A DNA stretch of 64,000 nucleotides, from positions 1-64,000 of the forward strand of contig CALEDH010000001.1 of NCBI GenBank assembly GCA_937949785.1. Direction: 5' to 3'. Origin of the DNA: an uncultured Sulfolobales archaeon. GTDB lineage: Archaea; Thermoproteota; Thermoprotei_A; Sulfolobales; NBVN01. Below, one piece after another: positions 7,913-16,648 of this stretch (its first letter is position 1; every line of letters starts with the position of its first letter). A model generated the notes under the pieces. It did not search any database. It was not told the DNA's origin and saw only the letters and a program-made list of their open reading frames with translations. The translations under genes were made by a program, and so were the position numbers.

Positions 7913-9885
7913 TACTTAACACCCCCGGCCAGTGAAACAACTTCTGAAAGTAGTTGAGTATCGGTGAAGTAGTTCTGCTGCATAGCGCCTGACGGACATG
8001 TAGCAACGCATGTACCGCAACCCTTACAATTTATGACGTTGACTTTAGCAACCCTCTTACCTTCCTTCTCTTCAATAGTTATTGCATCATACGGGCATAC
8101 CGAGGCGCATAAGCCGCAGCCGCTACATATGTCCTCATTAACGAAGGCTAAGTATGGTACGGACTCTACATAACCCTTAGATAGGAATCCAATAGCAGCA
8201 GCTGCAGCAGCCGCAGCATGAGCTACGGTGTCCGGGATGTCCTTAGGTCCTTGGATAGCACCAGCTAAGAATACGCCGTCTGAAGTTGTTTCGAATGGTC
8301 TCAACTTCGGATGAAGTTCTAATGCAAATCCCCCTGGATCGCATGAGACTTTAAGTAACCTCCTTAAGCTCTCCCACTCCTTAGGCGGTTCAACAGCGCC
8401 TTCAAGGACCACTAAATCTGCCTTCACATTAACTAACTGCCCTGTATTCGAATCATATACATCGAATATTAGTGATCCATCCTTATTTTCGAAAATCTCC
8501 GCAGGCCTCCCTCTAATGAAAAATACATCTTCCTCACCCCTAAACCTCTGGTAGAACTCCTCATAACCCTTACCGAAAGCCCTTATATCTGTGTATAAGA
8601 TAAGGACTTTAGCATCAGGTATTGAGTGTTTGATATAGTAGACATGTTTTAGGGCTGCTGCGCATCCATACCTACAGCAGTACTTTTTGTGTTTTTCATC
8701 TCTTGAACCAGCACATAGGACTATGCCTATAGTCTTAGGTTCCTTACCGTCTGACGGCCTTAATATTCTACCCTTAGTAGGACCGTCGGCTGATGATATT
8801 CTCTCAAACTGCAGCCCGCTCACCACGTTCTTAAACTTACCGTAACCATACTCTCTTATCTTACTTAAATCATATAATTCATAACCTATTGCAACTACGA
8901 TGGCACCCACGTTTAACTCTACATAGCGTTCCTTCTGACTATAGTCTATAGCACCTACAGGACACACCTTCTCGCAAACACGGCAGATACCCCTAGTAAA
9001 CCACAGGCAGTGTTCCGCATCTATTACAGGCCTCCTAGGAACTGCCTGCGCAAATTCAAAGTATATAGCTTTCCTATTGCTCAGGCCTTCATCGAATTCT
9101 TTAGGAGCTCTCCCTGGACACTTCTCAACACATGTACCACATCCTGTGCACTTATCCCAATCAACGTATGTTGGCTTTAACTTAACCTTAACTTTAAAAT
9201 CGCCGGCGGACCCGGAAACATCGACTACCTCAGAGTATGCATATATGGATATGTTTGGATGTCTAGATACCTCCACCATTAACGGTGTTAGTATGCATTG
9301 ACTGCAGTCTAGTGTTGGGAAAGTCTTATCTAGCTGTGCCATCTTACCTCCAATACTCTGCTTTTTCTCCACCAAGTAGACCTTAATACCTGCGTTGGCT
9401 AGGTCTAAAGAAGCTCTAATACCAGCTATCCCACCGCCAATCACCAATGCAGAACTGACTACTGGGAATTTCTCAGTAGTTATTTCATGTAGGTGTGCTG
9501 CCCTAGCAACAGCTGCAGCTACTAACTCCTTAGCCTTCTCCTCAGCTCTCTGCGGGACGTCGTCGTGAACCCAAGTAACATGCTCTCTTATATTAACCAT
9601 CTGAAGTAACCATGGATTTAGACCGGTCCTCTTAAGAACTCCTTGGAACGTCGGTTCATGCATTCTAGGCGAACACGCAGCTACGATAACCCTATTCAGA
9701 CCATACCTCTTTATGTCCTCCTCAATCAGAGACTGCCCAGGTGAGGAACACATGTACATATAATCCCTCGCAACCACTACGTTAGGTAGTTTACCTGCAA
9801 ATTCAGTAACCTTAGCCGGGTCTATAACCCCACCTATGTTCTTACCGCAATGACATACATACACACCTATTCTAACATCACTCAT
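7912..9885 (-). CDS. hdrA: CoB-CoM heterodisulfide reductase subunit A, electron-bifurcating
   Basis: A 657-residue flavoprotein of full HdrA length. From the N-terminus: a VCHCGKNI segment, a Rossmann-type FAD site with GGGIAGIRA (about residues 150-158), a ferredoxin insert (CTGCGTCVEKCPG and CRVCEKVCP), a thioredoxin-reductase-like core, and a C-terminal ferredoxin domain (CSGCGLCASVCP, CKGCGTCVATCP). HdrA splits electron pairs from hydrogen between ferredoxin and the HdrB disulfide site. It is flanked by hdrB and mvhD with overlaps. No in-frame TGA that would suggest selenocysteine. The disulfide reduced in this organism is unknown. Confidence 0.96.
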   Translation of the reverse strand: MSDVRIGVYVCHCGKNIGGVIDPAKVTEFAGKLPNVVVARDYMYMCSSPGQSLIEEDIKRYGLNRVIVAACSPRMHEPTFQGVLKRTGLNPWLLQMVNIREHVTWVHDDVPQRAEEKAKELVAAAVARAAHLHEITTEKFPVVSSALVIGGGIAGIRASLDLANAGIKVYLVEKKQSIGGKMAQLDKTFPTLDCSQCILTPLMVEVSRHPNISIYAYSEVVDVSGSAGDFKVKVKLKPTYVDWDKCTGCGTCVEKCPGRAPKEFDEGLSNRKAIYFEFAQAVPRRPVIDAEHCLWFTRGICRVCEKVCPVGAIDYSQKERYVELNVGAIVVAIGYELYDLSKIREYGYGKFKNVVSGLQFERISSADGPTKGRILRPSDGKEPKTIGIVLCAGSRDEKHKKYCCRYGCAAALKHVYYIKHSIPDAKVLILYTDIRAFGKGYEEFYQRFRGEEDVFFIRGRPAEIFENKDGSLIFDVYDSNTGQLVNVKADLVVLEGAVEPPKEWESLRRLLKVSCDPGGFALELHPKLRPFETTSDGVFLAGAIQGPKDIPDTVAHAAAAAAAAIGFLSKGYVESVPYLAFVNEDICSGCGLCASVCPYDAITIEEKEGKRVAKVNVINCKGCGTCVATCPSGAMQQNYFTDTQLLSEVVSLAGGVK

Positions 9886-10768
9886 AAAGACTTACCCCCA
9901 ACTTTTCTAAAACCTCTTCAACAGGACTTATATTTAAGTTTAAACCTAATTCCTTCGGCTCTAGCCCAATAGCTAGGCCGACAAGCTGGGTTAGGTAGAA
10001 GACAGGTATTGAAATGCTTTCGTCCCCTACCTCAGTGCGGGCAGCATCCTGCTTACCGTCAATCATCTCCATACAGTACGGACATGAAGTGCTAACAGCG
10101 TCGAATCCGTACTCCTTAAACGTCTTAATTTTAGACGCGGCTATGAGTAACGCATGCCTAGCGGAGTAAGGTAGCATAGTAGCGCCGCAACAACCCCCTC
10201 TATCTGGGTAGTAACCGACCTCAGCGCCTAACGCGTTAAGGACGGCGTCGTACTTCCTAGGTTCTGCAGGATCTTCAGGATGCGGTATATCAGAGGGTCT
10301 AATCATATGGCATCCAGGATATGATGCTATTCTAATCCCTTTCAGAGACCTCCTAACCATACTCTTAATTTTCTCAACACCTACGAAGTCGTGGAGTATT
10401 TCTAAGGTGTGGTAGACCTCAGCGCTAACGTCTAGCTTAATGCCCTCATTACTTAGAAGGTCTGCGATCTCCTTCCTTAACGCTTCATCATGCTTAAGTA
10501 TATCTTTTATTTTCCTTAACGAGGTATCACATCCGTTACATAAAGCTAGTATTGGTAACCCCTTCTTAGAGGCTATAGATAGGATCCTCGCTGACATATA
10601 AACCCATGCCCTCCTATTGAGGCCCTTTAACGGGAAGCCACAGCACCCAGCCTCCGCGAAGTCAACTAACTCAACACCTAATTTAGGTAGGACATTACGT
10701 ACTGAGATCTCATAGCTGTATTGCTTTGTCGGAATTGTACACCCTAGGAAGAGTAAGAACTTACTCAT
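9878..10768 (-). CDS. hdrB: Heterodisulfide reductase subunit B
   Basis: About 296 residues with the two CCG motifs that bind the non-cubane [4Fe-4S] clusters where the disulfide is reduced. The first half has LFLGCTIP, EAGCCGFPLKG and LCNGCDTSL; the second has YPGCHMIRP, RGGCCGATM and TSCPYCMEM. It overlaps hdrC by 8 bases and hdrA by 8 bases (both ATGAGT.A type junctions). The ATG at 10768 is chosen because GGTGGT stands a few bases upstream; a GTG within that site is unlikely to be used. Confidence 0.95.
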   Translation of the reverse strand: MSKFLLFLGCTIPTKQYSYEISVRNVLPKLGVELVDFAEAGCCGFPLKGLNRRAWVYMSARILSIASKKGLPILALCNGCDTSLRKIKDILKHDEALRKEIADLLSNEGIKLDVSAEVYHTLEILHDFVGVEKIKSMVRRSLKGIRIASYPGCHMIRPSDIPHPEDPAEPRKYDAVLNALGAEVGYYPDRGGCCGATMLPYSARHALLIAASKIKTFKEYGFDAVSTSCPYCMEMIDGKQDAARTEVGDESISIPVFYLTQLVGLAIGLEPKELGLNLNISPVEEVLEKLGVSLYE

Positions 10769-11273
10769 AAACACCACCTAACAACTTCTTTAAATTGTTA
10801 ATTGTTCCTTCATGTGTGTATGGTTTAACTAATTCAGGCAGTGCTAAGGCGTTCCTACCGTACATCTCGAACTCTTTGCTAAGTACTTCAATAGGCGGTG
10901 AGATATAACCAAGTTCAACAACGTTCTTAGCCATCATCTTCAAATCTTCAGGCGGCTTATAACCCATAGCAATAGATAAGTTCTTCAACGCTATTACAAC
11001 TTCAACAGGTGCTACGTCCTGCGGGCAGTACTCACTACACTTCCAACACTCCGTACACGCCCATATTATACCTGAGTCTAATAGATTCTTAATAAGTCCG
11101 AGCCTAGTGAGCGCTACGATTAGATGGGGCTTGTAGTCAGGAATTACCTTAGTTGCAGTGCATGCGCTAGTACACTTAGCACATTGATAACAATGTTGTG
11201 GGCTGTGAGGCCTTACTAACTCTTTAACCTCCCTCAAAACCCTACTATCCAACAATCTTACCTCTAATGCCAC
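10761..11273 (-). CDS. hdrC: Heterodisulfide reductase subunit C
   Basis: About 170 residues with two [4Fe-4S] motifs, CYQCAKCTSACTATK and CTECWKCSEYCPQDVAP, the HdrC signature. It relays electrons from HdrA to HdrB. It is the first gene of the six-gene operon. I prefer the GTG at 11273, which has GGAGGT nine bases upstream; a TTG at 11303 would add ten residues that include this binding site. A TATA box lies about 65 bases ahead. Confidence 0.93.
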   Translation of the reverse strand: MALEVRLLDSRVLREVKELVRPHSPQHCYQCAKCTSACTATKVIPDYKPHLIVALTRLGLIKNLLDSGIIWACTECWKCSEYCPQDVAPVEVVIALKNLSIAMGYKPPEDLKMMAKNVVELGYISPPIEVLSKEFEMYGRNALALPELVKPYTHEGTINNLKKLLGGVYE

Positions 11274-11337
11274 AACCTCGGAACCTCCAGTTAATACTAC
11301 CAATATTGGGGTTAAATATGTTTCTACTAAAGTTAAG

Positions 11338-11345
11338 TTTATAAA
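11338..11345 (-). promoter_or_regulatory. TATA box of the hdrCBA-mvhDGA operon
   Basis: TTTATAAA on the minus strand. The predicted transcription start, about 26 bases downstream, is near 11316 and leaves a short leader of about 40 bases containing the GGAGGT site of hdrC. The remaining bases 11346-11571, up to the end of the GPN gene, hold no gene I can support. Confidence 0.55.
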
Positions 11346-11571
11346 CCCCTACAACATCAACGAATTGAAATCGTGTCTTAAGTCCATGCTCAGCACATGT
11401 GAGGTAAAGTTAGGCTCGGATAAATGTAAGTGATGAAACATGTGGATATGGGGATTTGAGTCCACCCTGAAGCCTACGGAAAGCTATGCATCCCTATCTA
11501 ACCTAGAACCCAAACATTATCTAAGCTTCTGAAGCTGTTGATAACATCTTTAGAGGTTTACCGCGATGGTG

Positions 11572-12348
11572 TTAAAGTTTACCACTCGGTTCTTCGGTTA
11601 GGTAATCCTCACCGTAGCCTAGGACGCGTTGCAGTGCAGCGTAAATACCGTCTAAACCCTTCCCGCTAACAGCTGAGGTAGGCACTACTTCAGTCAGCAA
11701 TTCCTTAACTACTTCGCATAGTCTTAACGATAGTTCTACGTCAATGACGTCCTTGGACCTAAGTAGTTCATCACATAAATACCCCTCATCAAACATGCTA
11801 GTAATTCTCATTTCCTGCTCCGGCGTTAGTAAATCGATTTTAGTGAGGACGACTACCTGAGGTTTACTCATCCTTAACATAGATGATATCGATAGTAGTA
11901 ACATTGACATCATTGAAAACGGGCTTAACGCCAGATACGGGTCTACGAGGAATAAAGTTGCTGTTTTCCTACCCTCTGTTAGGTAATTAATTAATAAGGG
12001 TCCTACCCTTCTAAACGCTACTATCTCTAATTGTCCAGGCATATCAATAACTACGTAGTTACTATTAAAGGACTCTATCTCACTCTTAATATCTGAGACG
12101 TGATTCACCAACATGTCTGTAGCAGCTATTAGCGCACCATTAGGTCCTAAACCATACCTACCCATAATTTCCTTAACATCTACATAGTCCCTCACATCTA
12201 CGTCTGGGTTATAGGGAATGAACTCAGCAGCAGGGTCGAAGTTAACTCTGACCGCAGACATTTCATTGTCTTCTATCCAATCCGAGAACGCGTTAGTCAG
12301 GGCGGACTTACCAGAGCCTGCAGGCCCCATAACTATTACGTAGTACAG
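11572..12348 (-). CDS. GPN-loop GTPase
   Basis: About 258 residues. Walker A GPAGSGKS (8-15), the family-defining GPN motif (68-70), FDPAAE near residue 37 and a TKID guanine-specificity motif. GPN GTPases are dimeric and in eukaryotes help assemble RNA polymerase; the archaeal role is less clear. Homologues start with M-Y-Y-V just before the P-loop. Here the matching codon is CTG at 12348, 5 bases after GGTGG. Standard alternatives are a GTG or TTG at 12357-12360 that lie inside the binding site and overlap the upstream stop codon. I regard CTG as the probable start. Confidence 0.9.
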   Translation of the reverse strand: MYYVIVMGPAGSGKSALTNAFSDWIEDNEMSAVRVNFDPAAEFIPYNPDVDVRDYVDVKEIMGRYGLGPNGALIAATDMLVNHVSDIKSEIESFNSNYVVIDMPGQLEIVAFRRVGPLLINYLTEGRKTATLFLVDPYLALSPFSMMSMLLLSISSMLRMSKPQVVVLTKIDLLTPEQEMRITSMFDEGYLCDELLRSKDVIDVELSLRLCEVVKELLTEVVPTSAVSGKGLDGIYAALQRVLGYGEDYLTEEPSGKL

Positions 12349-12350
12349 AA

Positions 12351-13424
12351 CTACCACCAAGTAGGTCTATAAGAACTACCCTTAAAGGTACCTACGATGT
12401 TAACGCTATGTCCGCAATTAGGGCATAGATTACCTTCCTTCAACCTCCACTCAACTACATCGAACCCGTATCTACGTACTACTAAGTAATTACAGTTAGG
12501 ACAGTACGTATGCTCTAACCTATGCCCTGGTACGTTACCTAGGTATACGTGTTTAAGTCCTTCACCTACAGCAACCCTAGCAAGTCTCTCAAGCACCTCT
12601 ACAGATGTTGGTGGGAGTTCTGACATCATGTAATGTGGGTAAAACCTAAGCAGGTGGAAGGGGGTTTCAGGCCCTAAGTTCTCATTAATCCATCTAGCTA
12701 ACTTCCTAATGTCGTCTTCATCATCGCCATATTTCGGCACGACTAGATTTGTGACCTCTACGAATATCTTCTCATCCTTCATAATTTTCAATGAGGTGAA
12801 TATGGGCTCCGGATCTGGAACGCCCATGAATTTCCTGTAAAACTTTATGTTCCCTCCACCCTTAAAGTCTACGGTTGCAGCATCCATATAGGGAGCTAAC
12901 TCAATTAAAGCGTCCTCACATATATAACCATTAGTTACCATAGTGTTAAACATCCCTTCTCTCTTAGCAAGTCTGGCAACATCGTACATGTATTCATAGA
13001 AAATTGTTGGTTCGTTATAAGTATAGCTTATGCCGTCTGCTTTGAACTTCCTACCAATACCCACTACCTTCTCAGGTTGGTAGTACTCACCGTAGACATC
13101 CCCTCTCCTAGACTGACTTATAGTCCAGTTCTGGCAGAACATACACATAAAGTTGCAGCCAGCTGTCGATATAGAGAGGACTGAAGAACCCGGCATAAAA
13201 TGCATTAAGGGTTTCTTCTCTATGGGGTCTAAATTAACAGCTGTTAATAGGCCGTAAACTAAGGTGTAGAGTACTCCTCCATCGTTGTATCTCACGCCAC
13301 AGGCACCATAACCACCACTAGCTATCGGACATCTCTTATAGCATAAATTACATCGAACTTTACCACCGTCTAAGGACGCCCAATGCCTTGCCCTCACAAC
13401 CCACGGCTTACTTAAATCAACCAC
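12351..13424 (-). CDS. amrS: AmmeMemoRadiSam system radical SAM enzyme AmrS-like
   Basis: A 357-residue radical SAM protein. An N-terminal Cys-rich segment (CNLCYKRCPIASGGYGACG, 25-42) precedes the SAM cluster motif CNFMCMFC (C90, C94, C97), then SYTYNEPTIF and VTNGY. The C-terminus is a zinc-ribbon-like region with CPNC and CPNC pairs. Family members are often called AmmeMemoRadiSam enzymes; the substrate is not established. It overlaps the GPN GTPase gene, whose binding site lies in its last codons. The start is a GTG. A more divergent relative is encoded at 32.3 kb. Confidence 0.88.
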   Translation of the reverse strand: MVDLSKPWVVRARHWASLDGGKVRCNLCYKRCPIASGGYGACGVRYNDGGVLYTLVYGLLTAVNLDPIEKKPLMHFMPGSSVLSISTAGCNFMCMFCQNWTISQSRRGDVYGEYYQPEKVVGIGRKFKADGISYTYNEPTIFYEYMYDVARLAKREGMFNTMVTNGYICEDALIELAPYMDAATVDFKGGGNIKFYRKFMGVPDPEPIFTSLKIMKDEKIFVEVTNLVVPKYGDDEDDIRKLARWINENLGPETPFHLLRFYPHYMMSELPPTSVEVLERLARVAVGEGLKHVYLGNVPGHRLEHTYCPNCNYLVVRRYGFDVVEWRLKEGNLCPNCGHSVNIVGTFKGSSYRPTWW

Positions 13425-13515
13425 GGAGACTCACTATACCGTAATTATCTATAAAGCTAATAAGGATAATACTATAACTTAAATTTTATTAGAATATCCT
13501 CTAATAGGATGTGAG

Positions 13516-14406
13516 GTGATAATTGCCGGGTTATCAGGGGCTAATGGGTTAGACTTAAAGCTTAGCCAACTACTTAACGCTGAGCTACTACGTGTTGAGA
13601 GTAAGACGTTCCCAGATGGTGAGACCTACATAAGATTCTACGGAGGTGTTAGTGGTGAGACAATCGTAATAATTCAAACCCTCTACCCCCATCAAGATAG
13701 GAAACTATTCGAGCTATTACTGAGTGTTGATACAGCTAAGGACTTAGGTTGTAAGGAAGTAATTACGGTAATTCCATACCTAGCGTACTCACGGCAGGAT
13801 AGGAGGTTCTTGGACGGAGAGCCAATAAGCGTTAAAACTGTTCTTAAACTCTTAAGAGCTGTAGGTGTTGACCATCTCATCACGGTCGATGTACATAAAG
13901 TAGAATCGCTGAGGTTCTTCCACGGTAATACTGTAAACTTAGATCCTACCCCGCTATTTGCAGAAGTCTTACGGAATGAGGTTAAGGCACCTATAGTCAT
14001 CGCACCAGATCAGGGGGCCTTAAGTAAGGCGAGAGAGCTTGCATACCTACTTCACGATAGTGAATACGTAGCGTTTAAGAAGTATAGGGATAGGGTGACT
14101 GGTAAGGTGGTTCATGAGCTCTTAGAAGTAGACTTCTCAGGCAGGGATGTTGTGATAGTGGACGATATAATAAGTACTGGCACAACGATAGCTAACATAG
14201 CGTCTTACGTTAGAGATAGAGATGCTTCTAAGACATACGTAGTATGTAGTCATGCTTTATTCGTGGGTGATGCCTTAACTAAGGTACGTATGAGTGGTGT
14301 GTCTAAGATCTATGCCTTAAATACCGTGAAGGCTTCGGAGGACGTTGAGGTTGTAGATATAACTCCCCTAATTTTAGAGGCTGTAAGGAGTTTAACTAGG
14401 AGTTAA
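13516..14406 (+). CDS. prs: Ribose-phosphate pyrophosphokinase
   Basis: A 296-residue PRPP synthase. It makes phosphoribosyl pyrophosphate from ribose 5-phosphate and ATP for nucleotide, histidine and tryptophan synthesis. Visible: FPDGETYIRF near residue 37, QDRR and HKVE in the ATP/metal region, PDQGALSKAR near residue 165, and the PRPP-binding VVIVDDIISTGTTI near residue 217. The length suits the short archaeal class. The GTG start overlaps a GAGGTGAT string, and an AT-rich element upstream could give a near-leaderless transcript. It is followed after one base by the TrmG10 gene. Confidence 0.93.
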   Translation: MIIAGLSGANGLDLKLSQLLNAELLRVESKTFPDGETYIRFYGGVSGETIVIIQTLYPHQDRKLFELLLSVDTAKDLGCKEVITVIPYLAYSRQDRRFLDGEPISVKTVLKLLRAVGVDHLITVDVHKVESLRFFHGNTVNLDPTPLFAEVLRNEVKAPIVIAPDQGALSKARELAYLLHDSEYVAFKKYRDRVTGKVVHELLEVDFSGRDVVIVDDIISTGTTIANIASYVRDRDASKTYVVCSHALFVGDALTKVRMSGVSKIYALNTVKASEDVEVVDITPLILEAVRSLTRS

Positions 14407-14407
14407 G

Positions 14408-15460
14408 ATGGTTGATTTCAGGAAGTATTACGCCGTACTCTCCGGTGAGCATAGAACACTTCCTCTATCAGAGTTAAGAGCTATAATATCAGCTGAAGGA
14501 ATTCCATATAAGGAGATAGCTAACTTAGATATGGTTGTTGTTTTAGAAGCGGCTGAAGACCTACCGACCTACATCACTAGGTCTGCATTAACAAAGACTT
14601 TCGGGGAAGTCCTCACCGTATCGGAGTCTGATGCGGAATTAACAAGTATAGTTGGGGATGTCGATTGGGAGGCGGTAATAGCTGGTAATACGTTATATAC
14701 GATCAACTTAATACGTATTAAGGAGTACTCACGTTGGGTTACCTACGATGTGTTAGTAAATGCTGTAAAACCGTTAATTAGCAGGAAATTCGTCCCGCAT
14801 AGTAAAGCATTGAAAACCGGCATGCCTTTAACTATAGTAGATTTCATCCTCAGCGATGGCTTAATAATCGTGGGTAGGAGGCAGTATAGGAGGGAATTCT
14901 CGACATTTAACAGCAGGGACCCTAAGAACAGACCTACCTACAGGCCTGGAACTATGAAATCTGTTATGGCAAGAGTTTTAGTTAATTTAAGTAGGGTGAG
15001 TGTTAGGAGGGAGGAAACTTATCTAGACCCTTTCTGCGGGATTGGGGGTTTACTAATTGAGGCATGTTCCATAGGCCTTAGGCACTTAGGCTCCGATATA
15101 GATGTTAAGTGTGTTGAAGATGCTAAGAAGAACTTAAATCATTTTAACTGCACTCCATCAGTAGTCGTTGCCGATGCCTGCAAACTGCCTTACAGATACG
15201 TCGACGGTGTTGGGACAGATCCCCCTTATGGGAGATTAACTAAGAGCGGAGGACGTAAAACTATTCGTGAATTAATGGAATGCAGTATTAACTGCTTAGC
15301 AGATATAATCAGAAGAAGAGGTTATCTAGTGTTAGCTCAGTCTAAGGACGTTGAGTTAGATGAGGTGTTAAATAATGCTGGATTTAAGTTGGTGGAGAAG
15401 CATTATAACTGGCTTCACAGATCTTTAGTTAGGAACGTCTACGTGGCTGTCAGGACATGA
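14408..15460 (+). CDS. trmG10: tRNA (guanine10-N2)-dimethyltransferase with THUMP domain
   Basis: A 350-residue protein with an N-terminal ferredoxin-like plus THUMP RNA-binding region (to about residue 170) and a C-terminal Rossmann methyltransferase. The methyltransferase shows DPFCGIGGLLIEA (about 208-220), GSDID, and the catalytic DPPYG near 272. This arrangement defines archaeal Trm-G10, which forms m2,2G10 in tRNA. It sits between prs and the tRNase Z gene; its stop overlaps the start of the latter. Trm11/TrmG10 assignment is by family; activity on position 10 is inferred. Confidence 0.87.
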   Translation: MVDFRKYYAVLSGEHRTLPLSELRAIISAEGIPYKEIANLDMVVVLEAAEDLPTYITRSALTKTFGEVLTVSESDAELTSIVGDVDWEAVIAGNTLYTINLIRIKEYSRWVTYDVLVNAVKPLISRKFVPHSKALKTGMPLTIVDFILSDGLIIVGRRQYRREFSTFNSRDPKNRPTYRPGTMKSVMARVLVNLSRVSVRREETYLDPFCGIGGLLIEACSIGLRHLGSDIDVKCVEDAKKNLNHFNCTPSVVVADACKLPYRYVDGVGTDPPYGRLTKSGGRKTIRELMECSINCLADIIRRRGYLVLAQSKDVELDEVLNNAGFKLVEKHYNWLHRSLVRNVYVAVRT

Positions 15461-16206
15461 ATCTTAAGATAGTGTTCTTAGGTTGTAGGGCTCCGTCCCC
15501 AGAGTTCAGCGGTTTTACATCTATTGCGGTAGTCTACGGTGGTGAGGTGATACTAATAGATGCTGGTGAGGGTTCTCAGAAATACTTAACTCTAGCTGGG
15601 TTAAGCTTAGCTAAGGTACGTAGGATATTCATAACCCACCTACACGGTGACCACGTCTTAGGGCTCATACCGCTTATGGAGTCAAGGTCCTTAATGGGTA
15701 TTCAGAAGGGGCTAACGATATACGGACCGCCCGGTATTAAGGAGTACGTCGAAGATAATATGAGGATGCTTAAATTCACTCCTACATACAACTATGAAGT
15801 ATTTGAAGGGGAGGACCTTAAGGTGGAGGACGGTAAGTATTCCGTAGAACTATTCATGGTGAACCACTCAGTAAGTACTTTAGGGATTAAGCTTAAACTC
15901 CTTAATAAGACCGTGGTCTACACTTCTGATACTACTCCCTGCGATGCGATCATTAAAAACGCTGAGAACGCTGACATGTTAATACATGATTCAACATATA
16001 GCTATGGTGATTTAGATAAAGCACGTAAGCACATGCATTCAACATCTGTTGAAGCAGCTCTTAACGCCTCACTATCAAATGTTAAGACTTTAATACTCAC
16101 CCACATAAGTATGCGTTACGATAATATCGGAAGGTTAGAACGTGAGGCGAAAGCGAAGTTCTTCAACACCATAGTAGCTGAGGAGTTAATGACTTTCTTC
16201 CCATAA
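15457..16206 (+). CDS. rnz: Ribonuclease Z (tRNA 3' endonuclease)
   Basis: A 249-residue metallo-beta-lactamase fold protein. Zinc motif HLHGDH is near residues 60-65, with the further ligands NHSV, YTSDT, HDSTY and LTHIS in order. It removes 3' trailers from pre-tRNAs, which matters here because tRNA-Val and tRNA-Pro lack encoded CCA. It is shorter than many RNase Z proteins (about 300), chiefly in the exosite arm. The ATG overlaps the end of the TrmG10 gene by four bases, so the pair is probably cotranscribed. Confidence 0.88.
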   Translation: MNLKIVFLGCRAPSPEFSGFTSIAVVYGGEVILIDAGEGSQKYLTLAGLSLAKVRRIFITHLHGDHVLGLIPLMESRSLMGIQKGLTIYGPPGIKEYVEDNMRMLKFTPTYNYEVFEGEDLKVEDGKYSVELFMVNHSVSTLGIKLKLLNKTVVYTSDTTPCDAIIKNAENADMLIHDSTYSYGDLDKARKHMHSTSVEAALNASLSNVKTLILTHISMRYDNIGRLEREAKAKFFNTIVAEELMTFFP

Positions 16207-16207
16207 C

Positions 16208-16648
16208 CTATACCTCAGGTATTGGGGCTTCCCATAAAGGCCTCCCCTTAGAAGTTTTAGGGGCTAGCCAGTCAATAATACTCCTGACCCTATCTGAAGT
16301 TATCGTCAGCGTTATCGGCCCTAATGGGGATTCCTCATCATGAGTTATAAGTGATACCTTACCTGCATAAGCTGATTGTTTATGGAACTTAAGCACTATG
16401 GTATTGCTACCAGTTAACGATTTAAGCATGATACTACGTGCAGTATCTAAGATCCTCTCAACACGTAGAAGGCGGTGTAGCTTTATTAACGACTTAACAT
16501 CTTTTGAGACACCAACTAATAACTTATACCCCTCCCCAAGACTCACGACGTCTAACCTACCTATGTTAATCAGGTTGAGCACTGCGTTCTTAACTTTTTC
16601 AACGTCCTCAGTAGGTCTAACCTCAGCCTCAATACGTATTTCAATCAA
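16208..16648 (-). CDS. UPF0201 family protein, probable RNA-binding
   Basis: A 146-residue protein of the archaeal UPF0201 (COG1325) family, seen from its length, the opening IEIRIEAEVRPTED, LLRVERILDTAR near residue 80 and the C-terminal SPLGPITLTI and GRPLWEAPIPEV. The family has been linked to RNA binding and exosome gene neighbourhoods, but no reaction is known. It begins with TTG and overlaps the end of the UPF0200 nucleotide kinase gene by four bases. This UPF0200-UPF0201 pair is a recurrent archaeal arrangement. The function is not established. Confidence 0.8.
   Translation of the reverse strand: MIEIRIEAEVRPTEDVEKVKNAVLNLINIGRLDVVSLGEGYKLLVGVSKDVKSLIKLHRLLRVERILDTARSIMLKSLTGSNTIVLKFHKQSAYAGKVSLITHDEESPLGPITLTITSDRVRSIIDWLAPKTSKGRPLWEAPIPEV

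Noticed and set aside
7912-9885. Possible selenocysteine in HdrA or MvhA
   Set aside because: All expected cysteine codons are TGT or TGC and no in-frame TGA interrupts the genes.
1-11303. Whether the window encodes methanogenesis because of Hdr and Mvh
   Set aside because: No mcr, mtr or coenzyme M genes are present here; Hdr-Mvh alone also occurs outside methanogens.
11429-11472. GTGATGA and CTGA 30 bases apart, resembling box C/D RNA
   Set aside because: No C'/D' boxes between them and too short for two guide segments; no terminal stem.
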